DNA from: Catalinimonas alkaloidigena
GTDB taxonomy: Bacteria; Bacteroidota; Bacteroidia; Cytophagales; Flexibacteraceae
Direction of reading: 5' to 3'
NCBI RefSeq assembly: GCF_900100765.1
Contig: NZ_FNFO01000013.1
Coordinates: 124,001-188,000 of the forward strand
DNA length: 64,000 nucleotides
The notes under the pieces were generated by a model. The model was given only the letters and a program-made list of their open reading frames with translations, ran no database searches and was not told where the DNA came from. The position numbers and the translations under genes were made by a program. Every line of letters begins with the position of its first letter. Position 1 is the first letter of the stretch. Below, in pieces: positions 1 through 10,275 of the stretch.

Positions 1-871
1 GCAGGGTGACCTCGCGGGTAACGTCGTCGAACAGCCAGAGGCGTCCGTGCAGCCCTTCCTGCCGAATCGGCAGGTAACTCACGCGCAGGATGACGTGCTC
101 CGGGTCTTCGTATTTCCAGAGCCAGTCGTGCAGGGCCTTGTCGGGCCGCTCGACCAGTCGGTGGGCCACCTCCATAATTTCTTCCTGATTGCTGGCCCGC
201 ATTCGCAGGTCGTGCAGGGCCAGGGCCAGTTCTTCGGCCGGATGGGTGCCGGCGGGTCGGTTCAGCCAGCGGGCGGCCGCTTCATTGAGCGTAACCCGGG
301 GCGTGTGGTGGTCGATGTAGACAAAGCCCTGCGTCACAAACGTAGACAAAACCCGAAGCTGCTCGTGGGGCAGGGCCGGTGGGAGGTCGGTGCGGGTCGG
401 GAGCGACGTAAGCTGACTCAGGCAACAGGACAGGAACAGTTGCAGCGAAGGGTCGATCTCCGTCAGGTGCTGCCAGCCCATCACCAGCGTGCTTTCGCCG
501 CCGGGGGTACGCACCGGCAGGAGGGCTGCACAGCCCATTTCGGTGGTGGCTAACAACGTTTGCAGCGGTGCTAGCGCTTCGGGCGTATCCAGAAACGTGG
601 GGGCGGTTGTGTGCAGGTAGGTTGCGTAATCCGGTTGCGAGAGGGGCGGGGTGGGCCGCCAGCGGGGTTGGGTAAACGCCACCTGCACAGCCGACGTTGT
701 GGTAGGACGGAGCCACCAGAGCGTAGTCGCCTCGGCCAGGCGAAACAGGAGTTCCAGGCCCTTTTCCAGCGAACGCACGTCGGTGCCCGACGTAACCGCG
801 TGCAAAAAACGGTGCGTCTGCTGGAGCCAGTAAAGCCCCTGTTCTTCTGTATGAAACCCAAGATTAGGCAT
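1..871 (-). CDS. GAF/PAS-domain sensory protein, C-terminus cut by window edge
   Basis: The reading frame is open from an ATG at 871 to the left edge, so about 290 N-terminal residues are visible. Residues about 1-150 look like a GAF-type domain (LLFRLAEATTLWWLRP, then MGCAALLPVRTPGG). Residues about 170-285 look like a PAS fold (GFVYIDHHTPRVTLNEAAA, then LRVSYLPIRQEGLHGRLWLF followed by DDVT). This order is usual in Bacteroidota histidine kinases, so a kinase core probably lies beyond the edge, but it is not visible. An in-frame stop (TAG) lies about 24 bases upstream of this ATG and no other ATG intervenes, which fixes the start. The gene is divergent from the neighbouring macroglobulin gene. 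Family assignment is inferred from domain appearance only. Confidence 0.7.
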   Translation of the reverse strand, partial: MPNLGFHTEEQGLYWLQQTHRFLHAVTSGTDVRSLEKGLELLFRLAEATTLWWLRPTTTSAVQVAFTQPRWRPTPPLSQPDYATYLHTTAPTFLDTPEALAPLQTLLATTEMGCAALLPVRTPGGESTLVMGWQHLTEIDPSLQLFLSCCLSQLTSLPTRTDLPPALPHEQLRVLSTFVTQGFVYIDHHTPRVTLNEAAARWLNRPAGTHPAEELALALHDLRMRASNQEEIMEVAHRLVERPDKALHDWLWKYEDPEHVILRVSYLPIRQEGLHGRLWLFDDVTREVTL

Positions 872-1358
872 CGGCAGTGTGCATGGCGTTGACTACGAAA
901 GGTCGAAAAGCGGTTGTGCAGCGGCGAAAAATTGCGTTCCTGGTTCACCGAAATCGGGAATCCGAACGGGCATGGGCATAAACTACGGCGCTGCGCCTAA
1001 CGGGTGGGAATGCACGGCGCCTATGGTACTTGTGCCGCTTGATGCACGTCGATTCTCCCTTTGCTGACCTTAAAAAAGCGTATTTCGTTGCAAGTACTCG
1101 CCCTCCCAGCAAGCATGTTAAAAACGAATCGGCACGGAATCAACCGGGTTCTATTCTTAAAAAAATCCAGCAACCGCGGTCCGGCTTCAGTGCTTCTACC
1201 AAAAGTAGGCAGGAGTGGCGCATTCTAACCGGAATCGCGATTTTCCCTACAAAGATAGGACACTCTTGTATGTGATGTTTCAATGGGAAGTTAAAAAAAA
1301 GACGGCGCTTTATGGAATTGCCCTGCGCCCTGCATCCTTATGGAAAAGCCAAGGGCCT
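872..1358. other. Gene-free divergent intergenic region
   Basis: This stretch separates two divergent genes and should hold both promoters. I see no convincing coding frame, hairpin or repeat. The open frame upstream of the macroglobulin signal peptide (from 1215) lacks any recognisable protein sequence and is treated as non-coding. Confidence 0.5.
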
Positions 1359-4300
1359 ATGCACCGTCTCTACGTTTTATTTCTCTTCCTCAGCACTTGT
1401 TCCGCCGCCGTTCAGGCCCAGTCATCGCCCGACGCGTTGCGGCAATCGCCCCGACACTACCGCTACCGCCTCACCGACGCAGAGGCCATCCGATTGTTGG
1501 AAAAAGGCCTGGGTGCCGTTGATTCTGCCTTTTTTCACACGCCCTACGATTCCGTGCCCCGAACAGCCGACTTTGCCGAAGCGCCGTCGGGCTATTACCT
1601 GCAGGCTCATGTCGTAGAAAATCAGGTGCGGCTGACGTTCCAGCCCGTGCGCAACGTCGTGGTGACACTCCTCGACAACCAGCGCGACTTTGCGCTGGTG
1701 CTGCACGATCTTGCCGGAGATCTGATCCGGGACGCGCACGTCACGGTCGGAGACCGTCGTGTAAGGTTTGATGCCAAAACGCAAGCTTACCGGCGCAGCC
1801 GCAGCAACGCGCAGGGACTCCTGACGGTCGAGTGGGACGGCAAGCGATCGTACTTCTGGATAGATCGTCAGTACAACCAAAGCCTGGTGTTACGCGCCGT
1901 GCGTCCGATCATCTACCTGCCCCTCAAGTACCTCTGGCGACCCGTGCGCGGAGGCGTGGGGCAACTGGTCCGCTCGATCCGGTACGGCGACTGGTGGTGG
2001 TGGGAACACCAGGTCTACCGCATCGGGGCGTGGTTCGAGCCGAAGCCCTATACCGGGTACCTGACGTTCGACCAGCCGAAGTACCGTCCCGGCGATACGG
2101 TGCGCGTCAAGGCATTTGTGACGCAGAAACGCGGCCGCCCGCTGCGTCGACCGATGTACGTCCGACTCTACACCCAAAAAGGGACGGTGGTGCTCGATAC
2201 ACTGACGCCCTACCGCCCGGGCGGGTACGAATTCACCTTTGTGTTGCACGACAACCTGCGGTTGCAACTGGACCGGGAGTACCTGCTTTCGTTCGAGAAA
2301 CGTCCCTTCGGCCGTGACATCAGCGCTTCCTTCCGCCTGGAAGACTACGAACTGAAACGCACCTACGTGCACCTCCGCAGTGACCGGAACCACAGCCGCC
2401 CCGGCCATCCGCTCACGCTGCATTTGCAGTCGGTCGATGCCAACGACCTGAACCTGCCCGACGCGCGCATCGAGGTGCGTTTGCTGGCGCAACCCGTCAA
2501 GGATTGGGATGCCGCACAGGTGTTTGTGCCCGATACGCTCTGGACCCACCGGCAACCGCTCGATCCGGTAGGCGAAACGATGCTGGAACTGCCCGATTCG
2601 GTGCTGCCTGCGGCCTCGTTCCCGTACCGGATTGAGGTGCAGTTTTCCGATGCTGCCAACGAAGTGCAACAGAAAACCCTGGACGTGACGCATGTGGTGT
2701 CGACCCAGATTCCGGATGTACAGTTTCAACTGGTGGGGGATACCCTGCGGATCGATCCAGGAACCGAAGAAATAATACCACTTACCGGTGCCCGGCGTGG
2801 CGACGCCCGGCGTGGCAACGCTCAATTGGTGCGCCGGCGTGGAGCTGTGGAAGAAGTACAGCCTATTCAATTGCCTTACCAAACCCGGATCGATCCGTGG
2901 GTGCAGACTTACCGGGTGGTGCTGGATTCCGGGCGCGTGCAGGAAGACTTCATGCTGGCGACCCAAGCATCCCAGGTCACGTTTCTGGCGGACCGAACGG
3001 CCGATTCGCTGTGGATCGACGTCACCAATCCCCGGCAGGTGCCGCTGTGGTACACGTTGTTCCGAAACCAGCGGCCCGTTGTCCGCGGCCACGGCATTGC
3101 CTGGCGTTACGCTACCACGGCCGAACCGGACGCGTCATATTCCGTCACACTCGAATACCCCTGGGGAGGCAAGGAGGTACGGCACGAGCATTACACGATT
3201 CCGTTTCAGGAAAAGGCTCTGCACATTGCGGTGACCCAGCCGCTGGTGGCCGAACCCGGCGCGTCGATTCAGACCGACATCGAAGTGAAAGACGCAGCGG
3301 GCCGTCCGGTAGCGGACGTCGACCTGACGGCCTACGGCTACACCAAAGATTTCCGGGCCGCTCCTACAGCAGTGCCGTATTTGGGTAAAGCCCAGCGAGG
3401 ACGGCGGGCCTTCAATCAGTTTGCGTTTCGGGCTGCGCCATCTGCGACGCAGACCCCGTTGCGCCAGCGCTTTGCCCGTGCACATCGGCTCGATAGCCTA
3501 CGCTTTTACCGGCTCCTGTTTCCGGAGGGCGGGTACTACCAGGAGTCTCACCCGCTGCCCGATTCCTCGGCCGAACTGGTGCCGTATGTCGTGGAACAAG
3601 GACAGTTGTTGCACCTCTATTACGTGACCCTCGACCAGGAACCGGTCTATTACCACGCCACCCAGCAGGAGCAGTCGCGCGCCATCCGGGTCGATACGGG
3701 CTGGCATCACGTCGGATTACGTACGCACGATCGGTTCGTTTCGATCGACAGTGTCTACCTGGCGGTCGGGCACCGGCTGTACCTGAGTATCGAACGCGAC
3801 CAACCGTCGCCGCATGTGCGCCATCAGCCGTTCCCGGCCACGTACACGCTGTCGGAGCAGGAATGGCTGGGGCGTCGGCTCTTATTTCTGCGTCGCACGT
3901 GGGGGCACGACGTAGTAGTGCGCCGGAATGGCCAGGTCTGGCTGCCGCTGGAACACACCGCGCCGGGGCTTCCGCTCATCCTCGGGCCGATGCGGCCGGG
4001 CGATATCGTCCTCCACTGGCCGGACGGGCAGACGCAGCGCGGCTGGTTTGAGCCGGGGTGGGAATACGAAATGGAGCCGGAACTGATCAAAATGCGGGAA
4101 TTGCCGGGTGGTCAGTCGCTACGGCCCCGGTTCCAGGAACAACTGACGGTAAAGTACGCTGCCTTCGACGGATTTGCGCAGGAAGAGCCTTCGCTCGACG
4201 AGGCGCGTGTGCAGGAGCGGTTGCGCGAACGCCGAGCCGTTCGGCATTATCAAGCCCCTAAATACGACCTGCCTTCGTCTACCGCCGAGGGGTACGGGCG

Positions 4301-7172
4301 GCTGCAGTGGCAACTTCGGTCCCCGACGAACGAGCCGGTCCGACACGTGCTGTTGTTCCGCCCCGATAGCGCCCATGTTGTCCGCGTGGCACCGGGCTAC
4401 GACCGGGAGCTGCACCAACTGGCACCGGGACACTACCAACTGGTGCTGATGCTGGCCGATCACCGGTACCTGATCGCCGATTCGGTGGACGTCCGGGCCA
4501 ACGGAGTGCGCTGCCTGACCCTCGACACCACCCACGTCCATCCGGCCGATGCGTTCAGCATCCGGGCCGGGGCCATCATCCTGCGCGAAACCGGCGTGTC
4601 GGCGTACGTTCAAGACGTGCGCACACAGGAATTGCGCAACATCCAGACGCTGTACCAGAGTCGGGCGGTGCCGTCTACCTATTCGCAGTGGGTGACGGGC
4701 AAGGTGGTGGACCACACAGGGGAGGGCATTCCGGGAGTCAGCATTCTGGTCAAAGGTTCCTCGTTCGGCACCATTACGGACGTGGAGGGCCAGTACCAGC
4801 TCTGGGTGCCGCCCTTCGCCCGGTTGGTCATCGCTTCCGTCGGCTACCTGAGTCAGGAAGTCGATGCGCAACGCGAAAGCGTCATCGTGCTGGAAGAAGA
4901 TATCAAGCAACTGTCGGAAGTAGTCGTGGTGGGTTACGCCACACAGCGTCAGCGGGAGTTGACCGGCACTGTTGTGACCACGTTATCGGGTAAAGTGGCC
5001 GGAATGGTCATTCTAGGAAACACGACGATGGCCCCGGCGGCTCCGCTGGTGCTGGTCGACGGCGTGCCGTACGCAGGAAACCTGGCCGATTTCGGCGATA
5101 CGCAACAGTGGCGGACGGAACGGCTTTCGCCTCAGGCGGGTACGGCCCTCTACGGAGCGCGGGCCGCTGGTGGGGTCATTCTGATCACTACCCAGCGCAG
5201 CAGCCCTTCCTCGCAAGGTACCATTGCTTCCTCGGAAGGCACGGCCGCCTATGAGGTGCGCCAGCATTTCCAGGACCGGGCGTACTGGCAGCCCCGCCTG
5301 CGCACCGACCGCCACGGCCGGGCGTCGTTCACCACCACGTTGCCCGACGACATCACTGCCTGGGAAACGCACGTACTGGCGATGGACGGCAAGCGGCATT
5401 CCGGGCAGGTGCAGGGCCAGATCAAGGCGTTCAAGCGGGTGGCGGCGCAACTGGCGGTGCCCCGGTTTCTGGTGGCGGGCGACTCGACGCGGGTCTTCGG
5501 CAAGCTGGTCAACTACACAGCTGATTCTATTCACGTGACCACCCAGTTTAGGTCCGGAACTACGGAGCGGCAGCACGAAGCGCACGTAAAACACCTGCTG
5601 CTCGATACCCTGGCGCTGGTGGCAGAAGGAGCCGATTCGCTGGCGGTGGAATTCAGCGTGCAGCGCGACGATGGCTACCAGGATGGCGAACGGCGTTTTG
5701 TGCCCGTCTACCCGCAGGGCGTCACGGAAACGGAGGGTTTCTTCGCGGTGCTGGACCAGGACACGACATGGACGCTGGAGGTTGATTCGTTGCCCGGAAC
5801 CCTCCATCTGTACGCACGGGCTCATGCGCTCGACTTTCTCCTCGACGAAATCGAGCACGTCCGTACGTACGGCTACCTCTGCAACGAACAGGCCGCGTCC
5901 ATGCTGAAAATGCTGGTGCTGGAAAAACGCATCCGACTGCACCTGGACGCACCGTTCCGTCACGAAGCCCAGGCGAAACGGCTGGTCAAACGGTTAGTCC
6001 ACGATCAGAATACCGATCAGGGCTGGGGCTGGTGGCCCGGCGTTTCTGCCCAACCCTGGATCAGCCAGCAGGTGGTCGAAGCCTTGCTGATGGCCCAGGA
6101 AGAAGGGTGGGCCGATGCCCTGCCGGAAGATACGTGGCGGGCGTTTTTCGCGCGTCAACTCGATAAGGCTTCCGCGGGCGATCAACTTCGTTTGCTCCAG
6201 CTCCTGCGGCAGTTGGACGCGCCACTGGCCTACGAACCCCGGCTGGCCGCGCTGGCGCAGGACACCACGTTGTCGTTTCATCAGCACCTGCAACTGCTTC
6301 AGCTGCGGCAGCAGCTTGGCTTGCCGTATACACTCGATACGCTCGCGCAGACGGTCCGTTCCACGTTGTTCGGCAACGCGTATTGGGGGCAGGCCCTCTA
6401 TGTACCGGGTGCGGGGACGTCGGTAACCACCACGCTGCTGGCCTACCAACTGTTGCGTGCGCAGGAGGCTCAGCAGGAGGCCCGGCAGGAGGCCCGGCAA
6501 CATGCGGCGCTCCTCCGGCGCATCCGGGGCTATCTGCTCGAAGCGCGTCAACCCGGCTACTGGCGTAATACTTATGAATCGGCGCAGGTCGTAGAGACGC
6601 TGTTGCCCGATGTCCTGCGCGAACAACATGCTCTTTCGCTGCCGCAACTGCGCGTTAACGGAGCGGTGGTGACGAATTTTCCGCTGGAACGCACCTGGGA
6701 CACAAACGCGCCCCTGACCCTGCAGAAAACGGGCGGTGGCACCGTGTACCTGACGGCCTACCAGCGTCGATTCAACCCGGCACCCGAGCGCGTCACGGGC
6801 GATTTTACGGTAACAACCCACTTTAAAGAGGGAGGCAAACCGGTAACCGATCTGACGACCGGGCAGCCGGTCACGCTGGTCGTGGACGTGACCACACAAC
6901 AAGCATTCGAGTACGTGATGGTGGAGGTACCGATCCCGGCCGGTTGTTCTTACGGCACGAAAACGCACCACGGGAACGAGGTGCATCGGGAATACTTCCG
7001 GGAAAAGACCGCGATCTTCTGCCAGCGGTTGGCGGCCGGTACCCACGCGTTCGAAATCGAGCTGGTGCCGCGGTTTTCCGGCCGCTACCACCTGAACCCC
7101 GCGCGCGCCGAATTGATGTATTTCCCTACGTTTTACGGTCGCGAAGGCCAGAAACAGGTCCTGATTCCGTGA
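1359..7172 (+). CDS. Alpha-2-macroglobulin-like protein with inserted carboxypeptidase-regulatory and TonB-plug domains
   Basis: The 1937-residue protein starts at ATG 1359 because a clear signal peptide follows (MHRLYVLFLFLSTCSAAVQA); the frame is open further upstream but without meaningful sequence. An MG2-type domain is visible near residues 225-300 (KYRPGDTVRVKAFV). Residues about 1112-1180 form a CarboxypepD_reg-like beta sandwich (VTGKVVDHTGEGIPGVSILV), followed at about 1185-1290 by a shortened SusC/TonB plug (EVVVVGYATQ, PLVLVDGVPY, ALYGARAAGGVILITT). A macroglobulin domain resumes at about 1300, and residues 1508-1511 read CNEQ, fitting the CxEQ thioester motif of bacterial macroglobulins. 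Family knowledge suggests an envelope protease trap or surface-tethered defence protein. No lipobox was seen, so anchoring is unclear. The plug has no barrel after it, so it cannot be a transporter by itself. Neighbours give no functional clue. Confidence 0.85.
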   Translation: MHRLYVLFLFLSTCSAAVQAQSSPDALRQSPRHYRYRLTDAEAIRLLEKGLGAVDSAFFHTPYDSVPRTADFAEAPSGYYLQAHVVENQVRLTFQPVRNVVVTLLDNQRDFALVLHDLAGDLIRDAHVTVGDRRVRFDAKTQAYRRSRSNAQGLLTVEWDGKRSYFWIDRQYNQSLVLRAVRPIIYLPLKYLWRPVRGGVGQLVRSIRYGDWWWWEHQVYRIGAWFEPKPYTGYLTFDQPKYRPGDTVRVKAFVTQKRGRPLRRPMYVRLYTQKGTVVLDTLTPYRPGGYEFTFVLHDNLRLQLDREYLLSFEKRPFGRDISASFRLEDYELKRTYVHLRSDRNHSRPGHPLTLHLQSVDANDLNLPDARIEVRLLAQPVKDWDAAQVFVPDTLWTHRQPLDPVGETMLELPDSVLPAASFPYRIEVQFSDAANEVQQKTLDVTHVVSTQIPDVQFQLVGDTLRIDPGTEEIIPLTGARRGDARRGNAQLVRRRGAVEEVQPIQLPYQTRIDPWVQTYRVVLDSGRVQEDFMLATQASQVTFLADRTADSLWIDVTNPRQVPLWYTLFRNQRPVVRGHGIAWRYATTAEPDASYSVTLEYPWGGKEVRHEHYTIPFQEKALHIAVTQPLVAEPGASIQTDIEVKDAAGRPVADVDLTAYGYTKDFRAAPTAVPYLGKAQRGRRAFNQFAFRAAPSATQTPLRQRFARAHRLDSLRFYRLLFPEGGYYQESHPLPDSSAELVPYVVEQGQLLHLYYVTLDQEPVYYHATQQEQSRAIRVDTGWHHVGLRTHDRFVSIDSVYLAVGHRLYLSIERDQPSPHVRHQPFPATYTLSEQEWLGRRLLFLRRTWGHDVVVRRNGQVWLPLEHTAPGLPLILGPMRPGDIVLHWPDGQTQRGWFEPGWEYEMEPELIKMRELPGGQSLRPRFQEQLTVKYAAFDGFAQEEPSLDEARVQERLRERRAVRHYQAPKYDLPSSTAEGYGRLQWQLRSPTNEPVRHVLLFRPDSAHVVRVAPGYDRELHQLAPGHYQLVLMLADHRYLIADSVDVRANGVRCLTLDTTHVHPADAFSIRAGAIILRETGVSAYVQDVRTQELRNIQTLYQSRAVPSTYSQWVTGKVVDHTGEGIPGVSILVKGSSFGTITDVEGQYQLWVPPFARLVIASVGYLSQEVDAQRESVIVLEEDIKQLSEVVVVGYATQRQRELTGTVVTTLSGKVAGMVILGNTTMAPAAPLVLVDGVPYAGNLADFGDTQQWRTERLSPQAGTALYGARAAGGVILITTQRSSPSSQGTIASSEGTAAYEVRQHFQDRAYWQPRLRTDRHGRASFTTTLPDDITAWETHVLAMDGKRHSGQVQGQIKAFKRVAAQLAVPRFLVAGDSTRVFGKLVNYTADSIHVTTQFRSGTTERQHEAHVKHLLLDTLALVAEGADSLAVEFSVQRDDGYQDGERRFVPVYPQGVTETEGFFAVLDQDTTWTLEVDSLPGTLHLYARAHALDFLLDEIEHVRTYGYLCNEQAASMLKMLVLEKRIRLHLDAPFRHEAQAKRLVKRLVHDQNTDQGWGWWPGVSAQPWISQQVVEALLMAQEEGWADALPEDTWRAFFARQLDKASAGDQLRLLQLLRQLDAPLAYEPRLAALAQDTTLSFHQHLQLLQLRQQLGLPYTLDTLAQTVRSTLFGNAYWGQALYVPGAGTSVTTTLLAYQLLRAQEAQQEARQEARQHAALLRRIRGYLLEARQPGYWRNTYESAQVVETLLPDVLREQHALSLPQLRVNGAVVTNFPLERTWDTNAPLTLQKTGGGTVYLTAYQRRFNPAPERVTGDFTVTTHFKEGGKPVTDLTTGQPVTLVVDVTTQQAFEYVMVEVPIPAGCSYGTKTHHGNEVHREYFREKTAIFCQRLAAGTHAFEIELVPRFSGRYHLNPARAELMYFPTFYGREGQKQVLIP

Positions 7173-7279
7173 GTCTTTATGCGTCGGTCGTTTTCAGCGA
7201 AGCGGTAAGAAAATTAGCCTTACATCGCGAGAAGATTTCTCACGACGATGCGTTCGAAGGGACAACGGGAGCACATGTC

Positions 7280-10099
7280 TTACTGTTTTACAAAGCGTGC
7301 GATGTGCTTTCCCTGACGGGTCGTCGCTTCCACAATGTAGAGGCCGGACGGCAGGGAACCGACCTGGAGCGAAACCTGCGAACCGGTGACGTCCTGTTCC
7401 TGCACGACCCGTCCCAGCACGTCGCGAACCGTGAGGTGCGTCAGGGCCTGTGCGGCCTCCACGGTGAGTTGTCCGGCGCTGGGATTCGGGTAGAGGCGGA
7501 GCGGAGCACCCTGTGCAAGGGAGCCCGGGGTGGCGGTCACGGGGCCATAAGGCGCGAGACCGGCGGGCGGCGCCGGCAGTTTTTCGGACGTGTAGAGTTT
7601 GAACTCGCCGGGGCGGAGGGTGAGCGCGGCGGCCGTGTCGGTAACCGTGATGCTGTCGGCCGCGAAGAAATCGTACCACGTGCCGGTTTGCTGAAAAGCC
7701 GGGCTGAGTTCAGCCGTCGTCACGTCGAAGTTGCCCACGATGGTGACGTGCATTGTCGAATCGCTCAGGTGGAGGCGTTTCTTGAGGCCGTCTTCCACCA
7801 AGGTGAAATCGTCCGTAGAAAAGACGGAATAGTGGGTTTTCAGATCGATCAGCGCCGCGAAGGTCTGGTACAGCTCGTAGCGCTCCGGCTCCTGCAGGTA
7901 ATCCCACCGGATGGGTTTCGGATTGGTGCGGCATCCGTTGTTGATCGAACCGTCCTCACAAGCATTGATCGAATACTCGTAGCCGAGTTCACCGAACTGC
8001 CACACCATTTTCGGGCCGGGAATCGGGAAGAAAAAGACCGCCGCCGCTTTGACGCGGTCGAGGGCGGTGGGAAGGTCTTTCACGTTGTAGTCGCCGCTGG
8101 CGTTGCCGTACGCCAAATTTTTGAACATCAGCCGCTCTTCGTCGTGGCTTTCCATGAACGTGACGCCATCGGGGTCGGTCCAGCCGTGAGTCAGGTACGA
8201 CGCGCCCGCCAAGCTCGCGTTTTCGACGTAGCCCATCGTATTCTGGTTGTACGGATCGGTCATCTTGTTCCACAGCATCATGCCGTAGGCACCCAATTCC
8301 TGTTCCTCCTGTGGCGAACCGAAGTGTTCCAGGATGACGTAGGCGCTCGCATCGACCGTCCGGAGCTGGTCGTACATCCGCTCCAGAATCGCCACGCGCG
8401 AGGCATCGTACTGACTCCAGGCGTCCACATCCGAAGTTTGCCGTTGCGTAAAGCCTTTACTCAGGTCATACCGGAAGCCGTCTACGTGGTACTCTTCCAG
8501 CCAGAACGCATTGACGCGGTCGACGAACGCCTGCGTCGCCACGCTTTCGTGGTTGAAGTCGAAAAAGACGGAGAAGGGGTGGGTCGCTTCCGGGTTGAGC
8601 CACGGATTATTGGCGGCGGGCCTCGTGCCGTCCCAGTAAAGCTTCACGAACGGGTTTTCGTAGTCGGCGTGGTTCAGGACCAGGTCCAGAATCACCGCCA
8701 TGCCCTGCGCGTGGGCGGAGTCGATCAGCGCCTTGAGGTCGTTTTTGGCGCCGTAGTATTTGTCCGGCGCGAAGTAATAGATCGGGTTGTAGCCCCAGCT
8801 CAGGTTCCCTGCGAATTCCTGCACGGGCATCAGTTCTAGGGCGTTGATGCCCAGGGTTTTCAGGTACGAGAGCGAATCGATGATCGTCCGGTAATCGTGG
8901 GCATCCACAAAATCGCGCACCAGCAATTCATAAATCACCAGATCGTCTGCTTCCGGCCGCACGAAGTCCGTCGTTTGCCAGGCGTAAGCGGGGGCATCGG
9001 TCTGAAACACCGCCACCGTGCCGGTCGTCTGGCCCGTCGGGTAAGGCTTCAGGTTCGGGTAGGTTTCGGCCGGAATGAAGGGATCGTTGGCCTCGTCCAG
9101 AATCTTTTCGGCGTAGGGGTCGCCCACCCGCACGGCACCGTCCACAAAATACTGAAAGCCGTATTCCTGCCCCGGTGTGAGGTCGTCCAGTTGAATCCAG
9201 AAGTGGTCACCGCCGGGCGTCTGGTTCAGTGCATAGTCAATGGAAATCTGCCAGTCGGAGAGGTCGCTGAGCAGGTACGCAAACGATTTTTCCGGGGCGT
9301 ACAGCGACAGCACCACTGACGTAGTGCTTCGGTAGTTGATGCCGTCGACCACGCCTTCGGGGAGGGGAGCCACCACGGTCGCCGCCCGCACCACGTACCG
9401 AAACGAATCGGCCTGCGTGGCGGTCGCGGTCTGGCCCACGACTTTGATCCAGCCTTCGCCCGATGCACCCACCGATAGCTCGTAGGTGAGCGCGGTGCCG
9501 GTGGTTTGCGCCAGTTGCGTTTCGTTCTGGTACAGCGTCAGTTGCGCCGATTCCGAACTCACCACCGAAATGGGCAACGTACTGCCCGCTTCCGGCAGCA
9601 CCAGCTCGGCGGTGGGGCTCTCGAACTGCACCGACAGTTCCGTGTCGTAGATCGTCAGGTAGATGTTCTGGTTGTTGGGATCTTTGCCTTCTTTCGAGCC
9701 GTCGGCATTGCGGAACACCAGCCCCAGTTTCCAGATGCGCGTGCTGTCCGGCACCCCGAAATACGTACGCGGCGTAATCGTAATACGCCACAGGTTGGGG
9801 TTTTCCGCGTCCTGCGTCATCAGCCCCACCCCGTTGTCCTGTCCCCAGGCCTGTCCCTCGGGCTGGAAATCGTACCCGGCCCCGGCGCCGTTTTCCTGCG
9901 TTCCGGCCCCGGCATGCATGTAGACTTTAGTGGCTCCGACCAGACCGCTAGTGCCCTGCGTTGCGTCGTAAAGGATTGTGACCGGCGCATCGGCCGTCGG
10001 AAAGGCTGGATCGGAGGTGACCTGTGCGCGGAGCGATCCGGCCGACCACAACAGCAGCACGGCCCAGCAGGCAAAACGAAGGAGGCGTGGTGGAAGCAT
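7280..10099 (-). CDS. Secreted GH13 alpha-amylase-family glycosidase with T9SS sorting domain
   Basis: The 939-residue protein has a signal peptide (residues 1-25) and a beta-sandwich N-terminal part (about 30-380). A GH13 barrel follows at about 385-755. The GH13 landmarks are visible: LDLVLNH at 471-477, the nucleophile Asp545 in GFRYD, the acid/base Glu591 in VILEH, and the third acid Asp653 in SHDEE. The last 80 residues start with LYPNPSAG and end in RFVKQ, which is a type A sorting domain for the type IX secretion system. The enzyme is therefore expected at the cell surface or outside, hydrolysing alpha-glucans such as starch or maltooligosaccharides. The exact subfamily cannot be settled by eye. 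It converges on the macroglobulin gene with about 107 bases between them, and a Bacteroidota-type promoter lies just upstream. Confidence 0.92.
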   Translation of the reverse strand: MLPPRLLRFACWAVLLLWSAGSLRAQVTSDPAFPTADAPVTILYDATQGTSGLVGATKVYMHAGAGTQENGAGAGYDFQPEGQAWGQDNGVGLMTQDAENPNLWRITITPRTYFGVPDSTRIWKLGLVFRNADGSKEGKDPNNQNIYLTIYDTELSVQFESPTAELVLPEAGSTLPISVVSSESAQLTLYQNETQLAQTTGTALTYELSVGASGEGWIKVVGQTATATQADSFRYVVRAATVVAPLPEGVVDGINYRSTTSVVLSLYAPEKSFAYLLSDLSDWQISIDYALNQTPGGDHFWIQLDDLTPGQEYGFQYFVDGAVRVGDPYAEKILDEANDPFIPAETYPNLKPYPTGQTTGTVAVFQTDAPAYAWQTTDFVRPEADDLVIYELLVRDFVDAHDYRTIIDSLSYLKTLGINALELMPVQEFAGNLSWGYNPIYYFAPDKYYGAKNDLKALIDSAHAQGMAVILDLVLNHADYENPFVKLYWDGTRPAANNPWLNPEATHPFSVFFDFNHESVATQAFVDRVNAFWLEEYHVDGFRYDLSKGFTQRQTSDVDAWSQYDASRVAILERMYDQLRTVDASAYVILEHFGSPQEEQELGAYGMMLWNKMTDPYNQNTMGYVENASLAGASYLTHGWTDPDGVTFMESHDEERLMFKNLAYGNASGDYNVKDLPTALDRVKAAAVFFFPIPGPKMVWQFGELGYEYSINACEDGSINNGCRTNPKPIRWDYLQEPERYELYQTFAALIDLKTHYSVFSTDDFTLVEDGLKKRLHLSDSTMHVTIVGNFDVTTAELSPAFQQTGTWYDFFAADSITVTDTAAALTLRPGEFKLYTSEKLPAPPAGLAPYGPVTATPGSLAQGAPLRLYPNPSAGQLTVEAAQALTHLTVRDVLGRVVQEQDVTGSQVSLQVGSLPSGLYIVEATTRQGKHIARFVKQ

Positions 10100-10124
10100 G
10101 GCGATGGAAGGGAAGGGTGAGCGC

Positions 10125-10154
10125 TAAAGGTAGAAGATTCAAAGAAGAAGACAA
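10125..10154 (-). promoter_or_regulatory. Candidate Bacteroidota promoter of the GH13 gene
   Basis: On the minus strand a TACCTTTA box (10132-10125) lies 19 bases downstream of a TTG (10154-10152). This resembles the Bacteroidota consensus TTTG...TAnnTTTG. It is positioned 26 bases before the amylase ATG, giving a very short leader. Confidence 0.5.
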
Positions 10155-10275
10155 TCCTTTGCGCATCTAAAAAGAGCCACACAGTGATGTATAAAGAAGT
10201 TACGTTATGATAAATATAGAAGACGCAAAACGTAAGGAGAAAAGCGCACCTGCCGTATGCCTGAAGGCGCGGGAG

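Noticed and set aside
1215-1358. An N-terminal extension of the macroglobulin protein
   Set aside because: The extra 48 codons precede a complete signal peptide and do not look like protein.
5000-5963. Long antisense frames over the macroglobulin gene and similar long antisense frames elsewhere (for example 32098-35385)
   Set aside because: They mirror the codon bias of genuine genes on the other strand in high-GC DNA and show no family motifs.
7223-7250. A terminator between the macroglobulin and amylase genes
   Set aside because: The hairpin is bulged and has no T-run on either strand.
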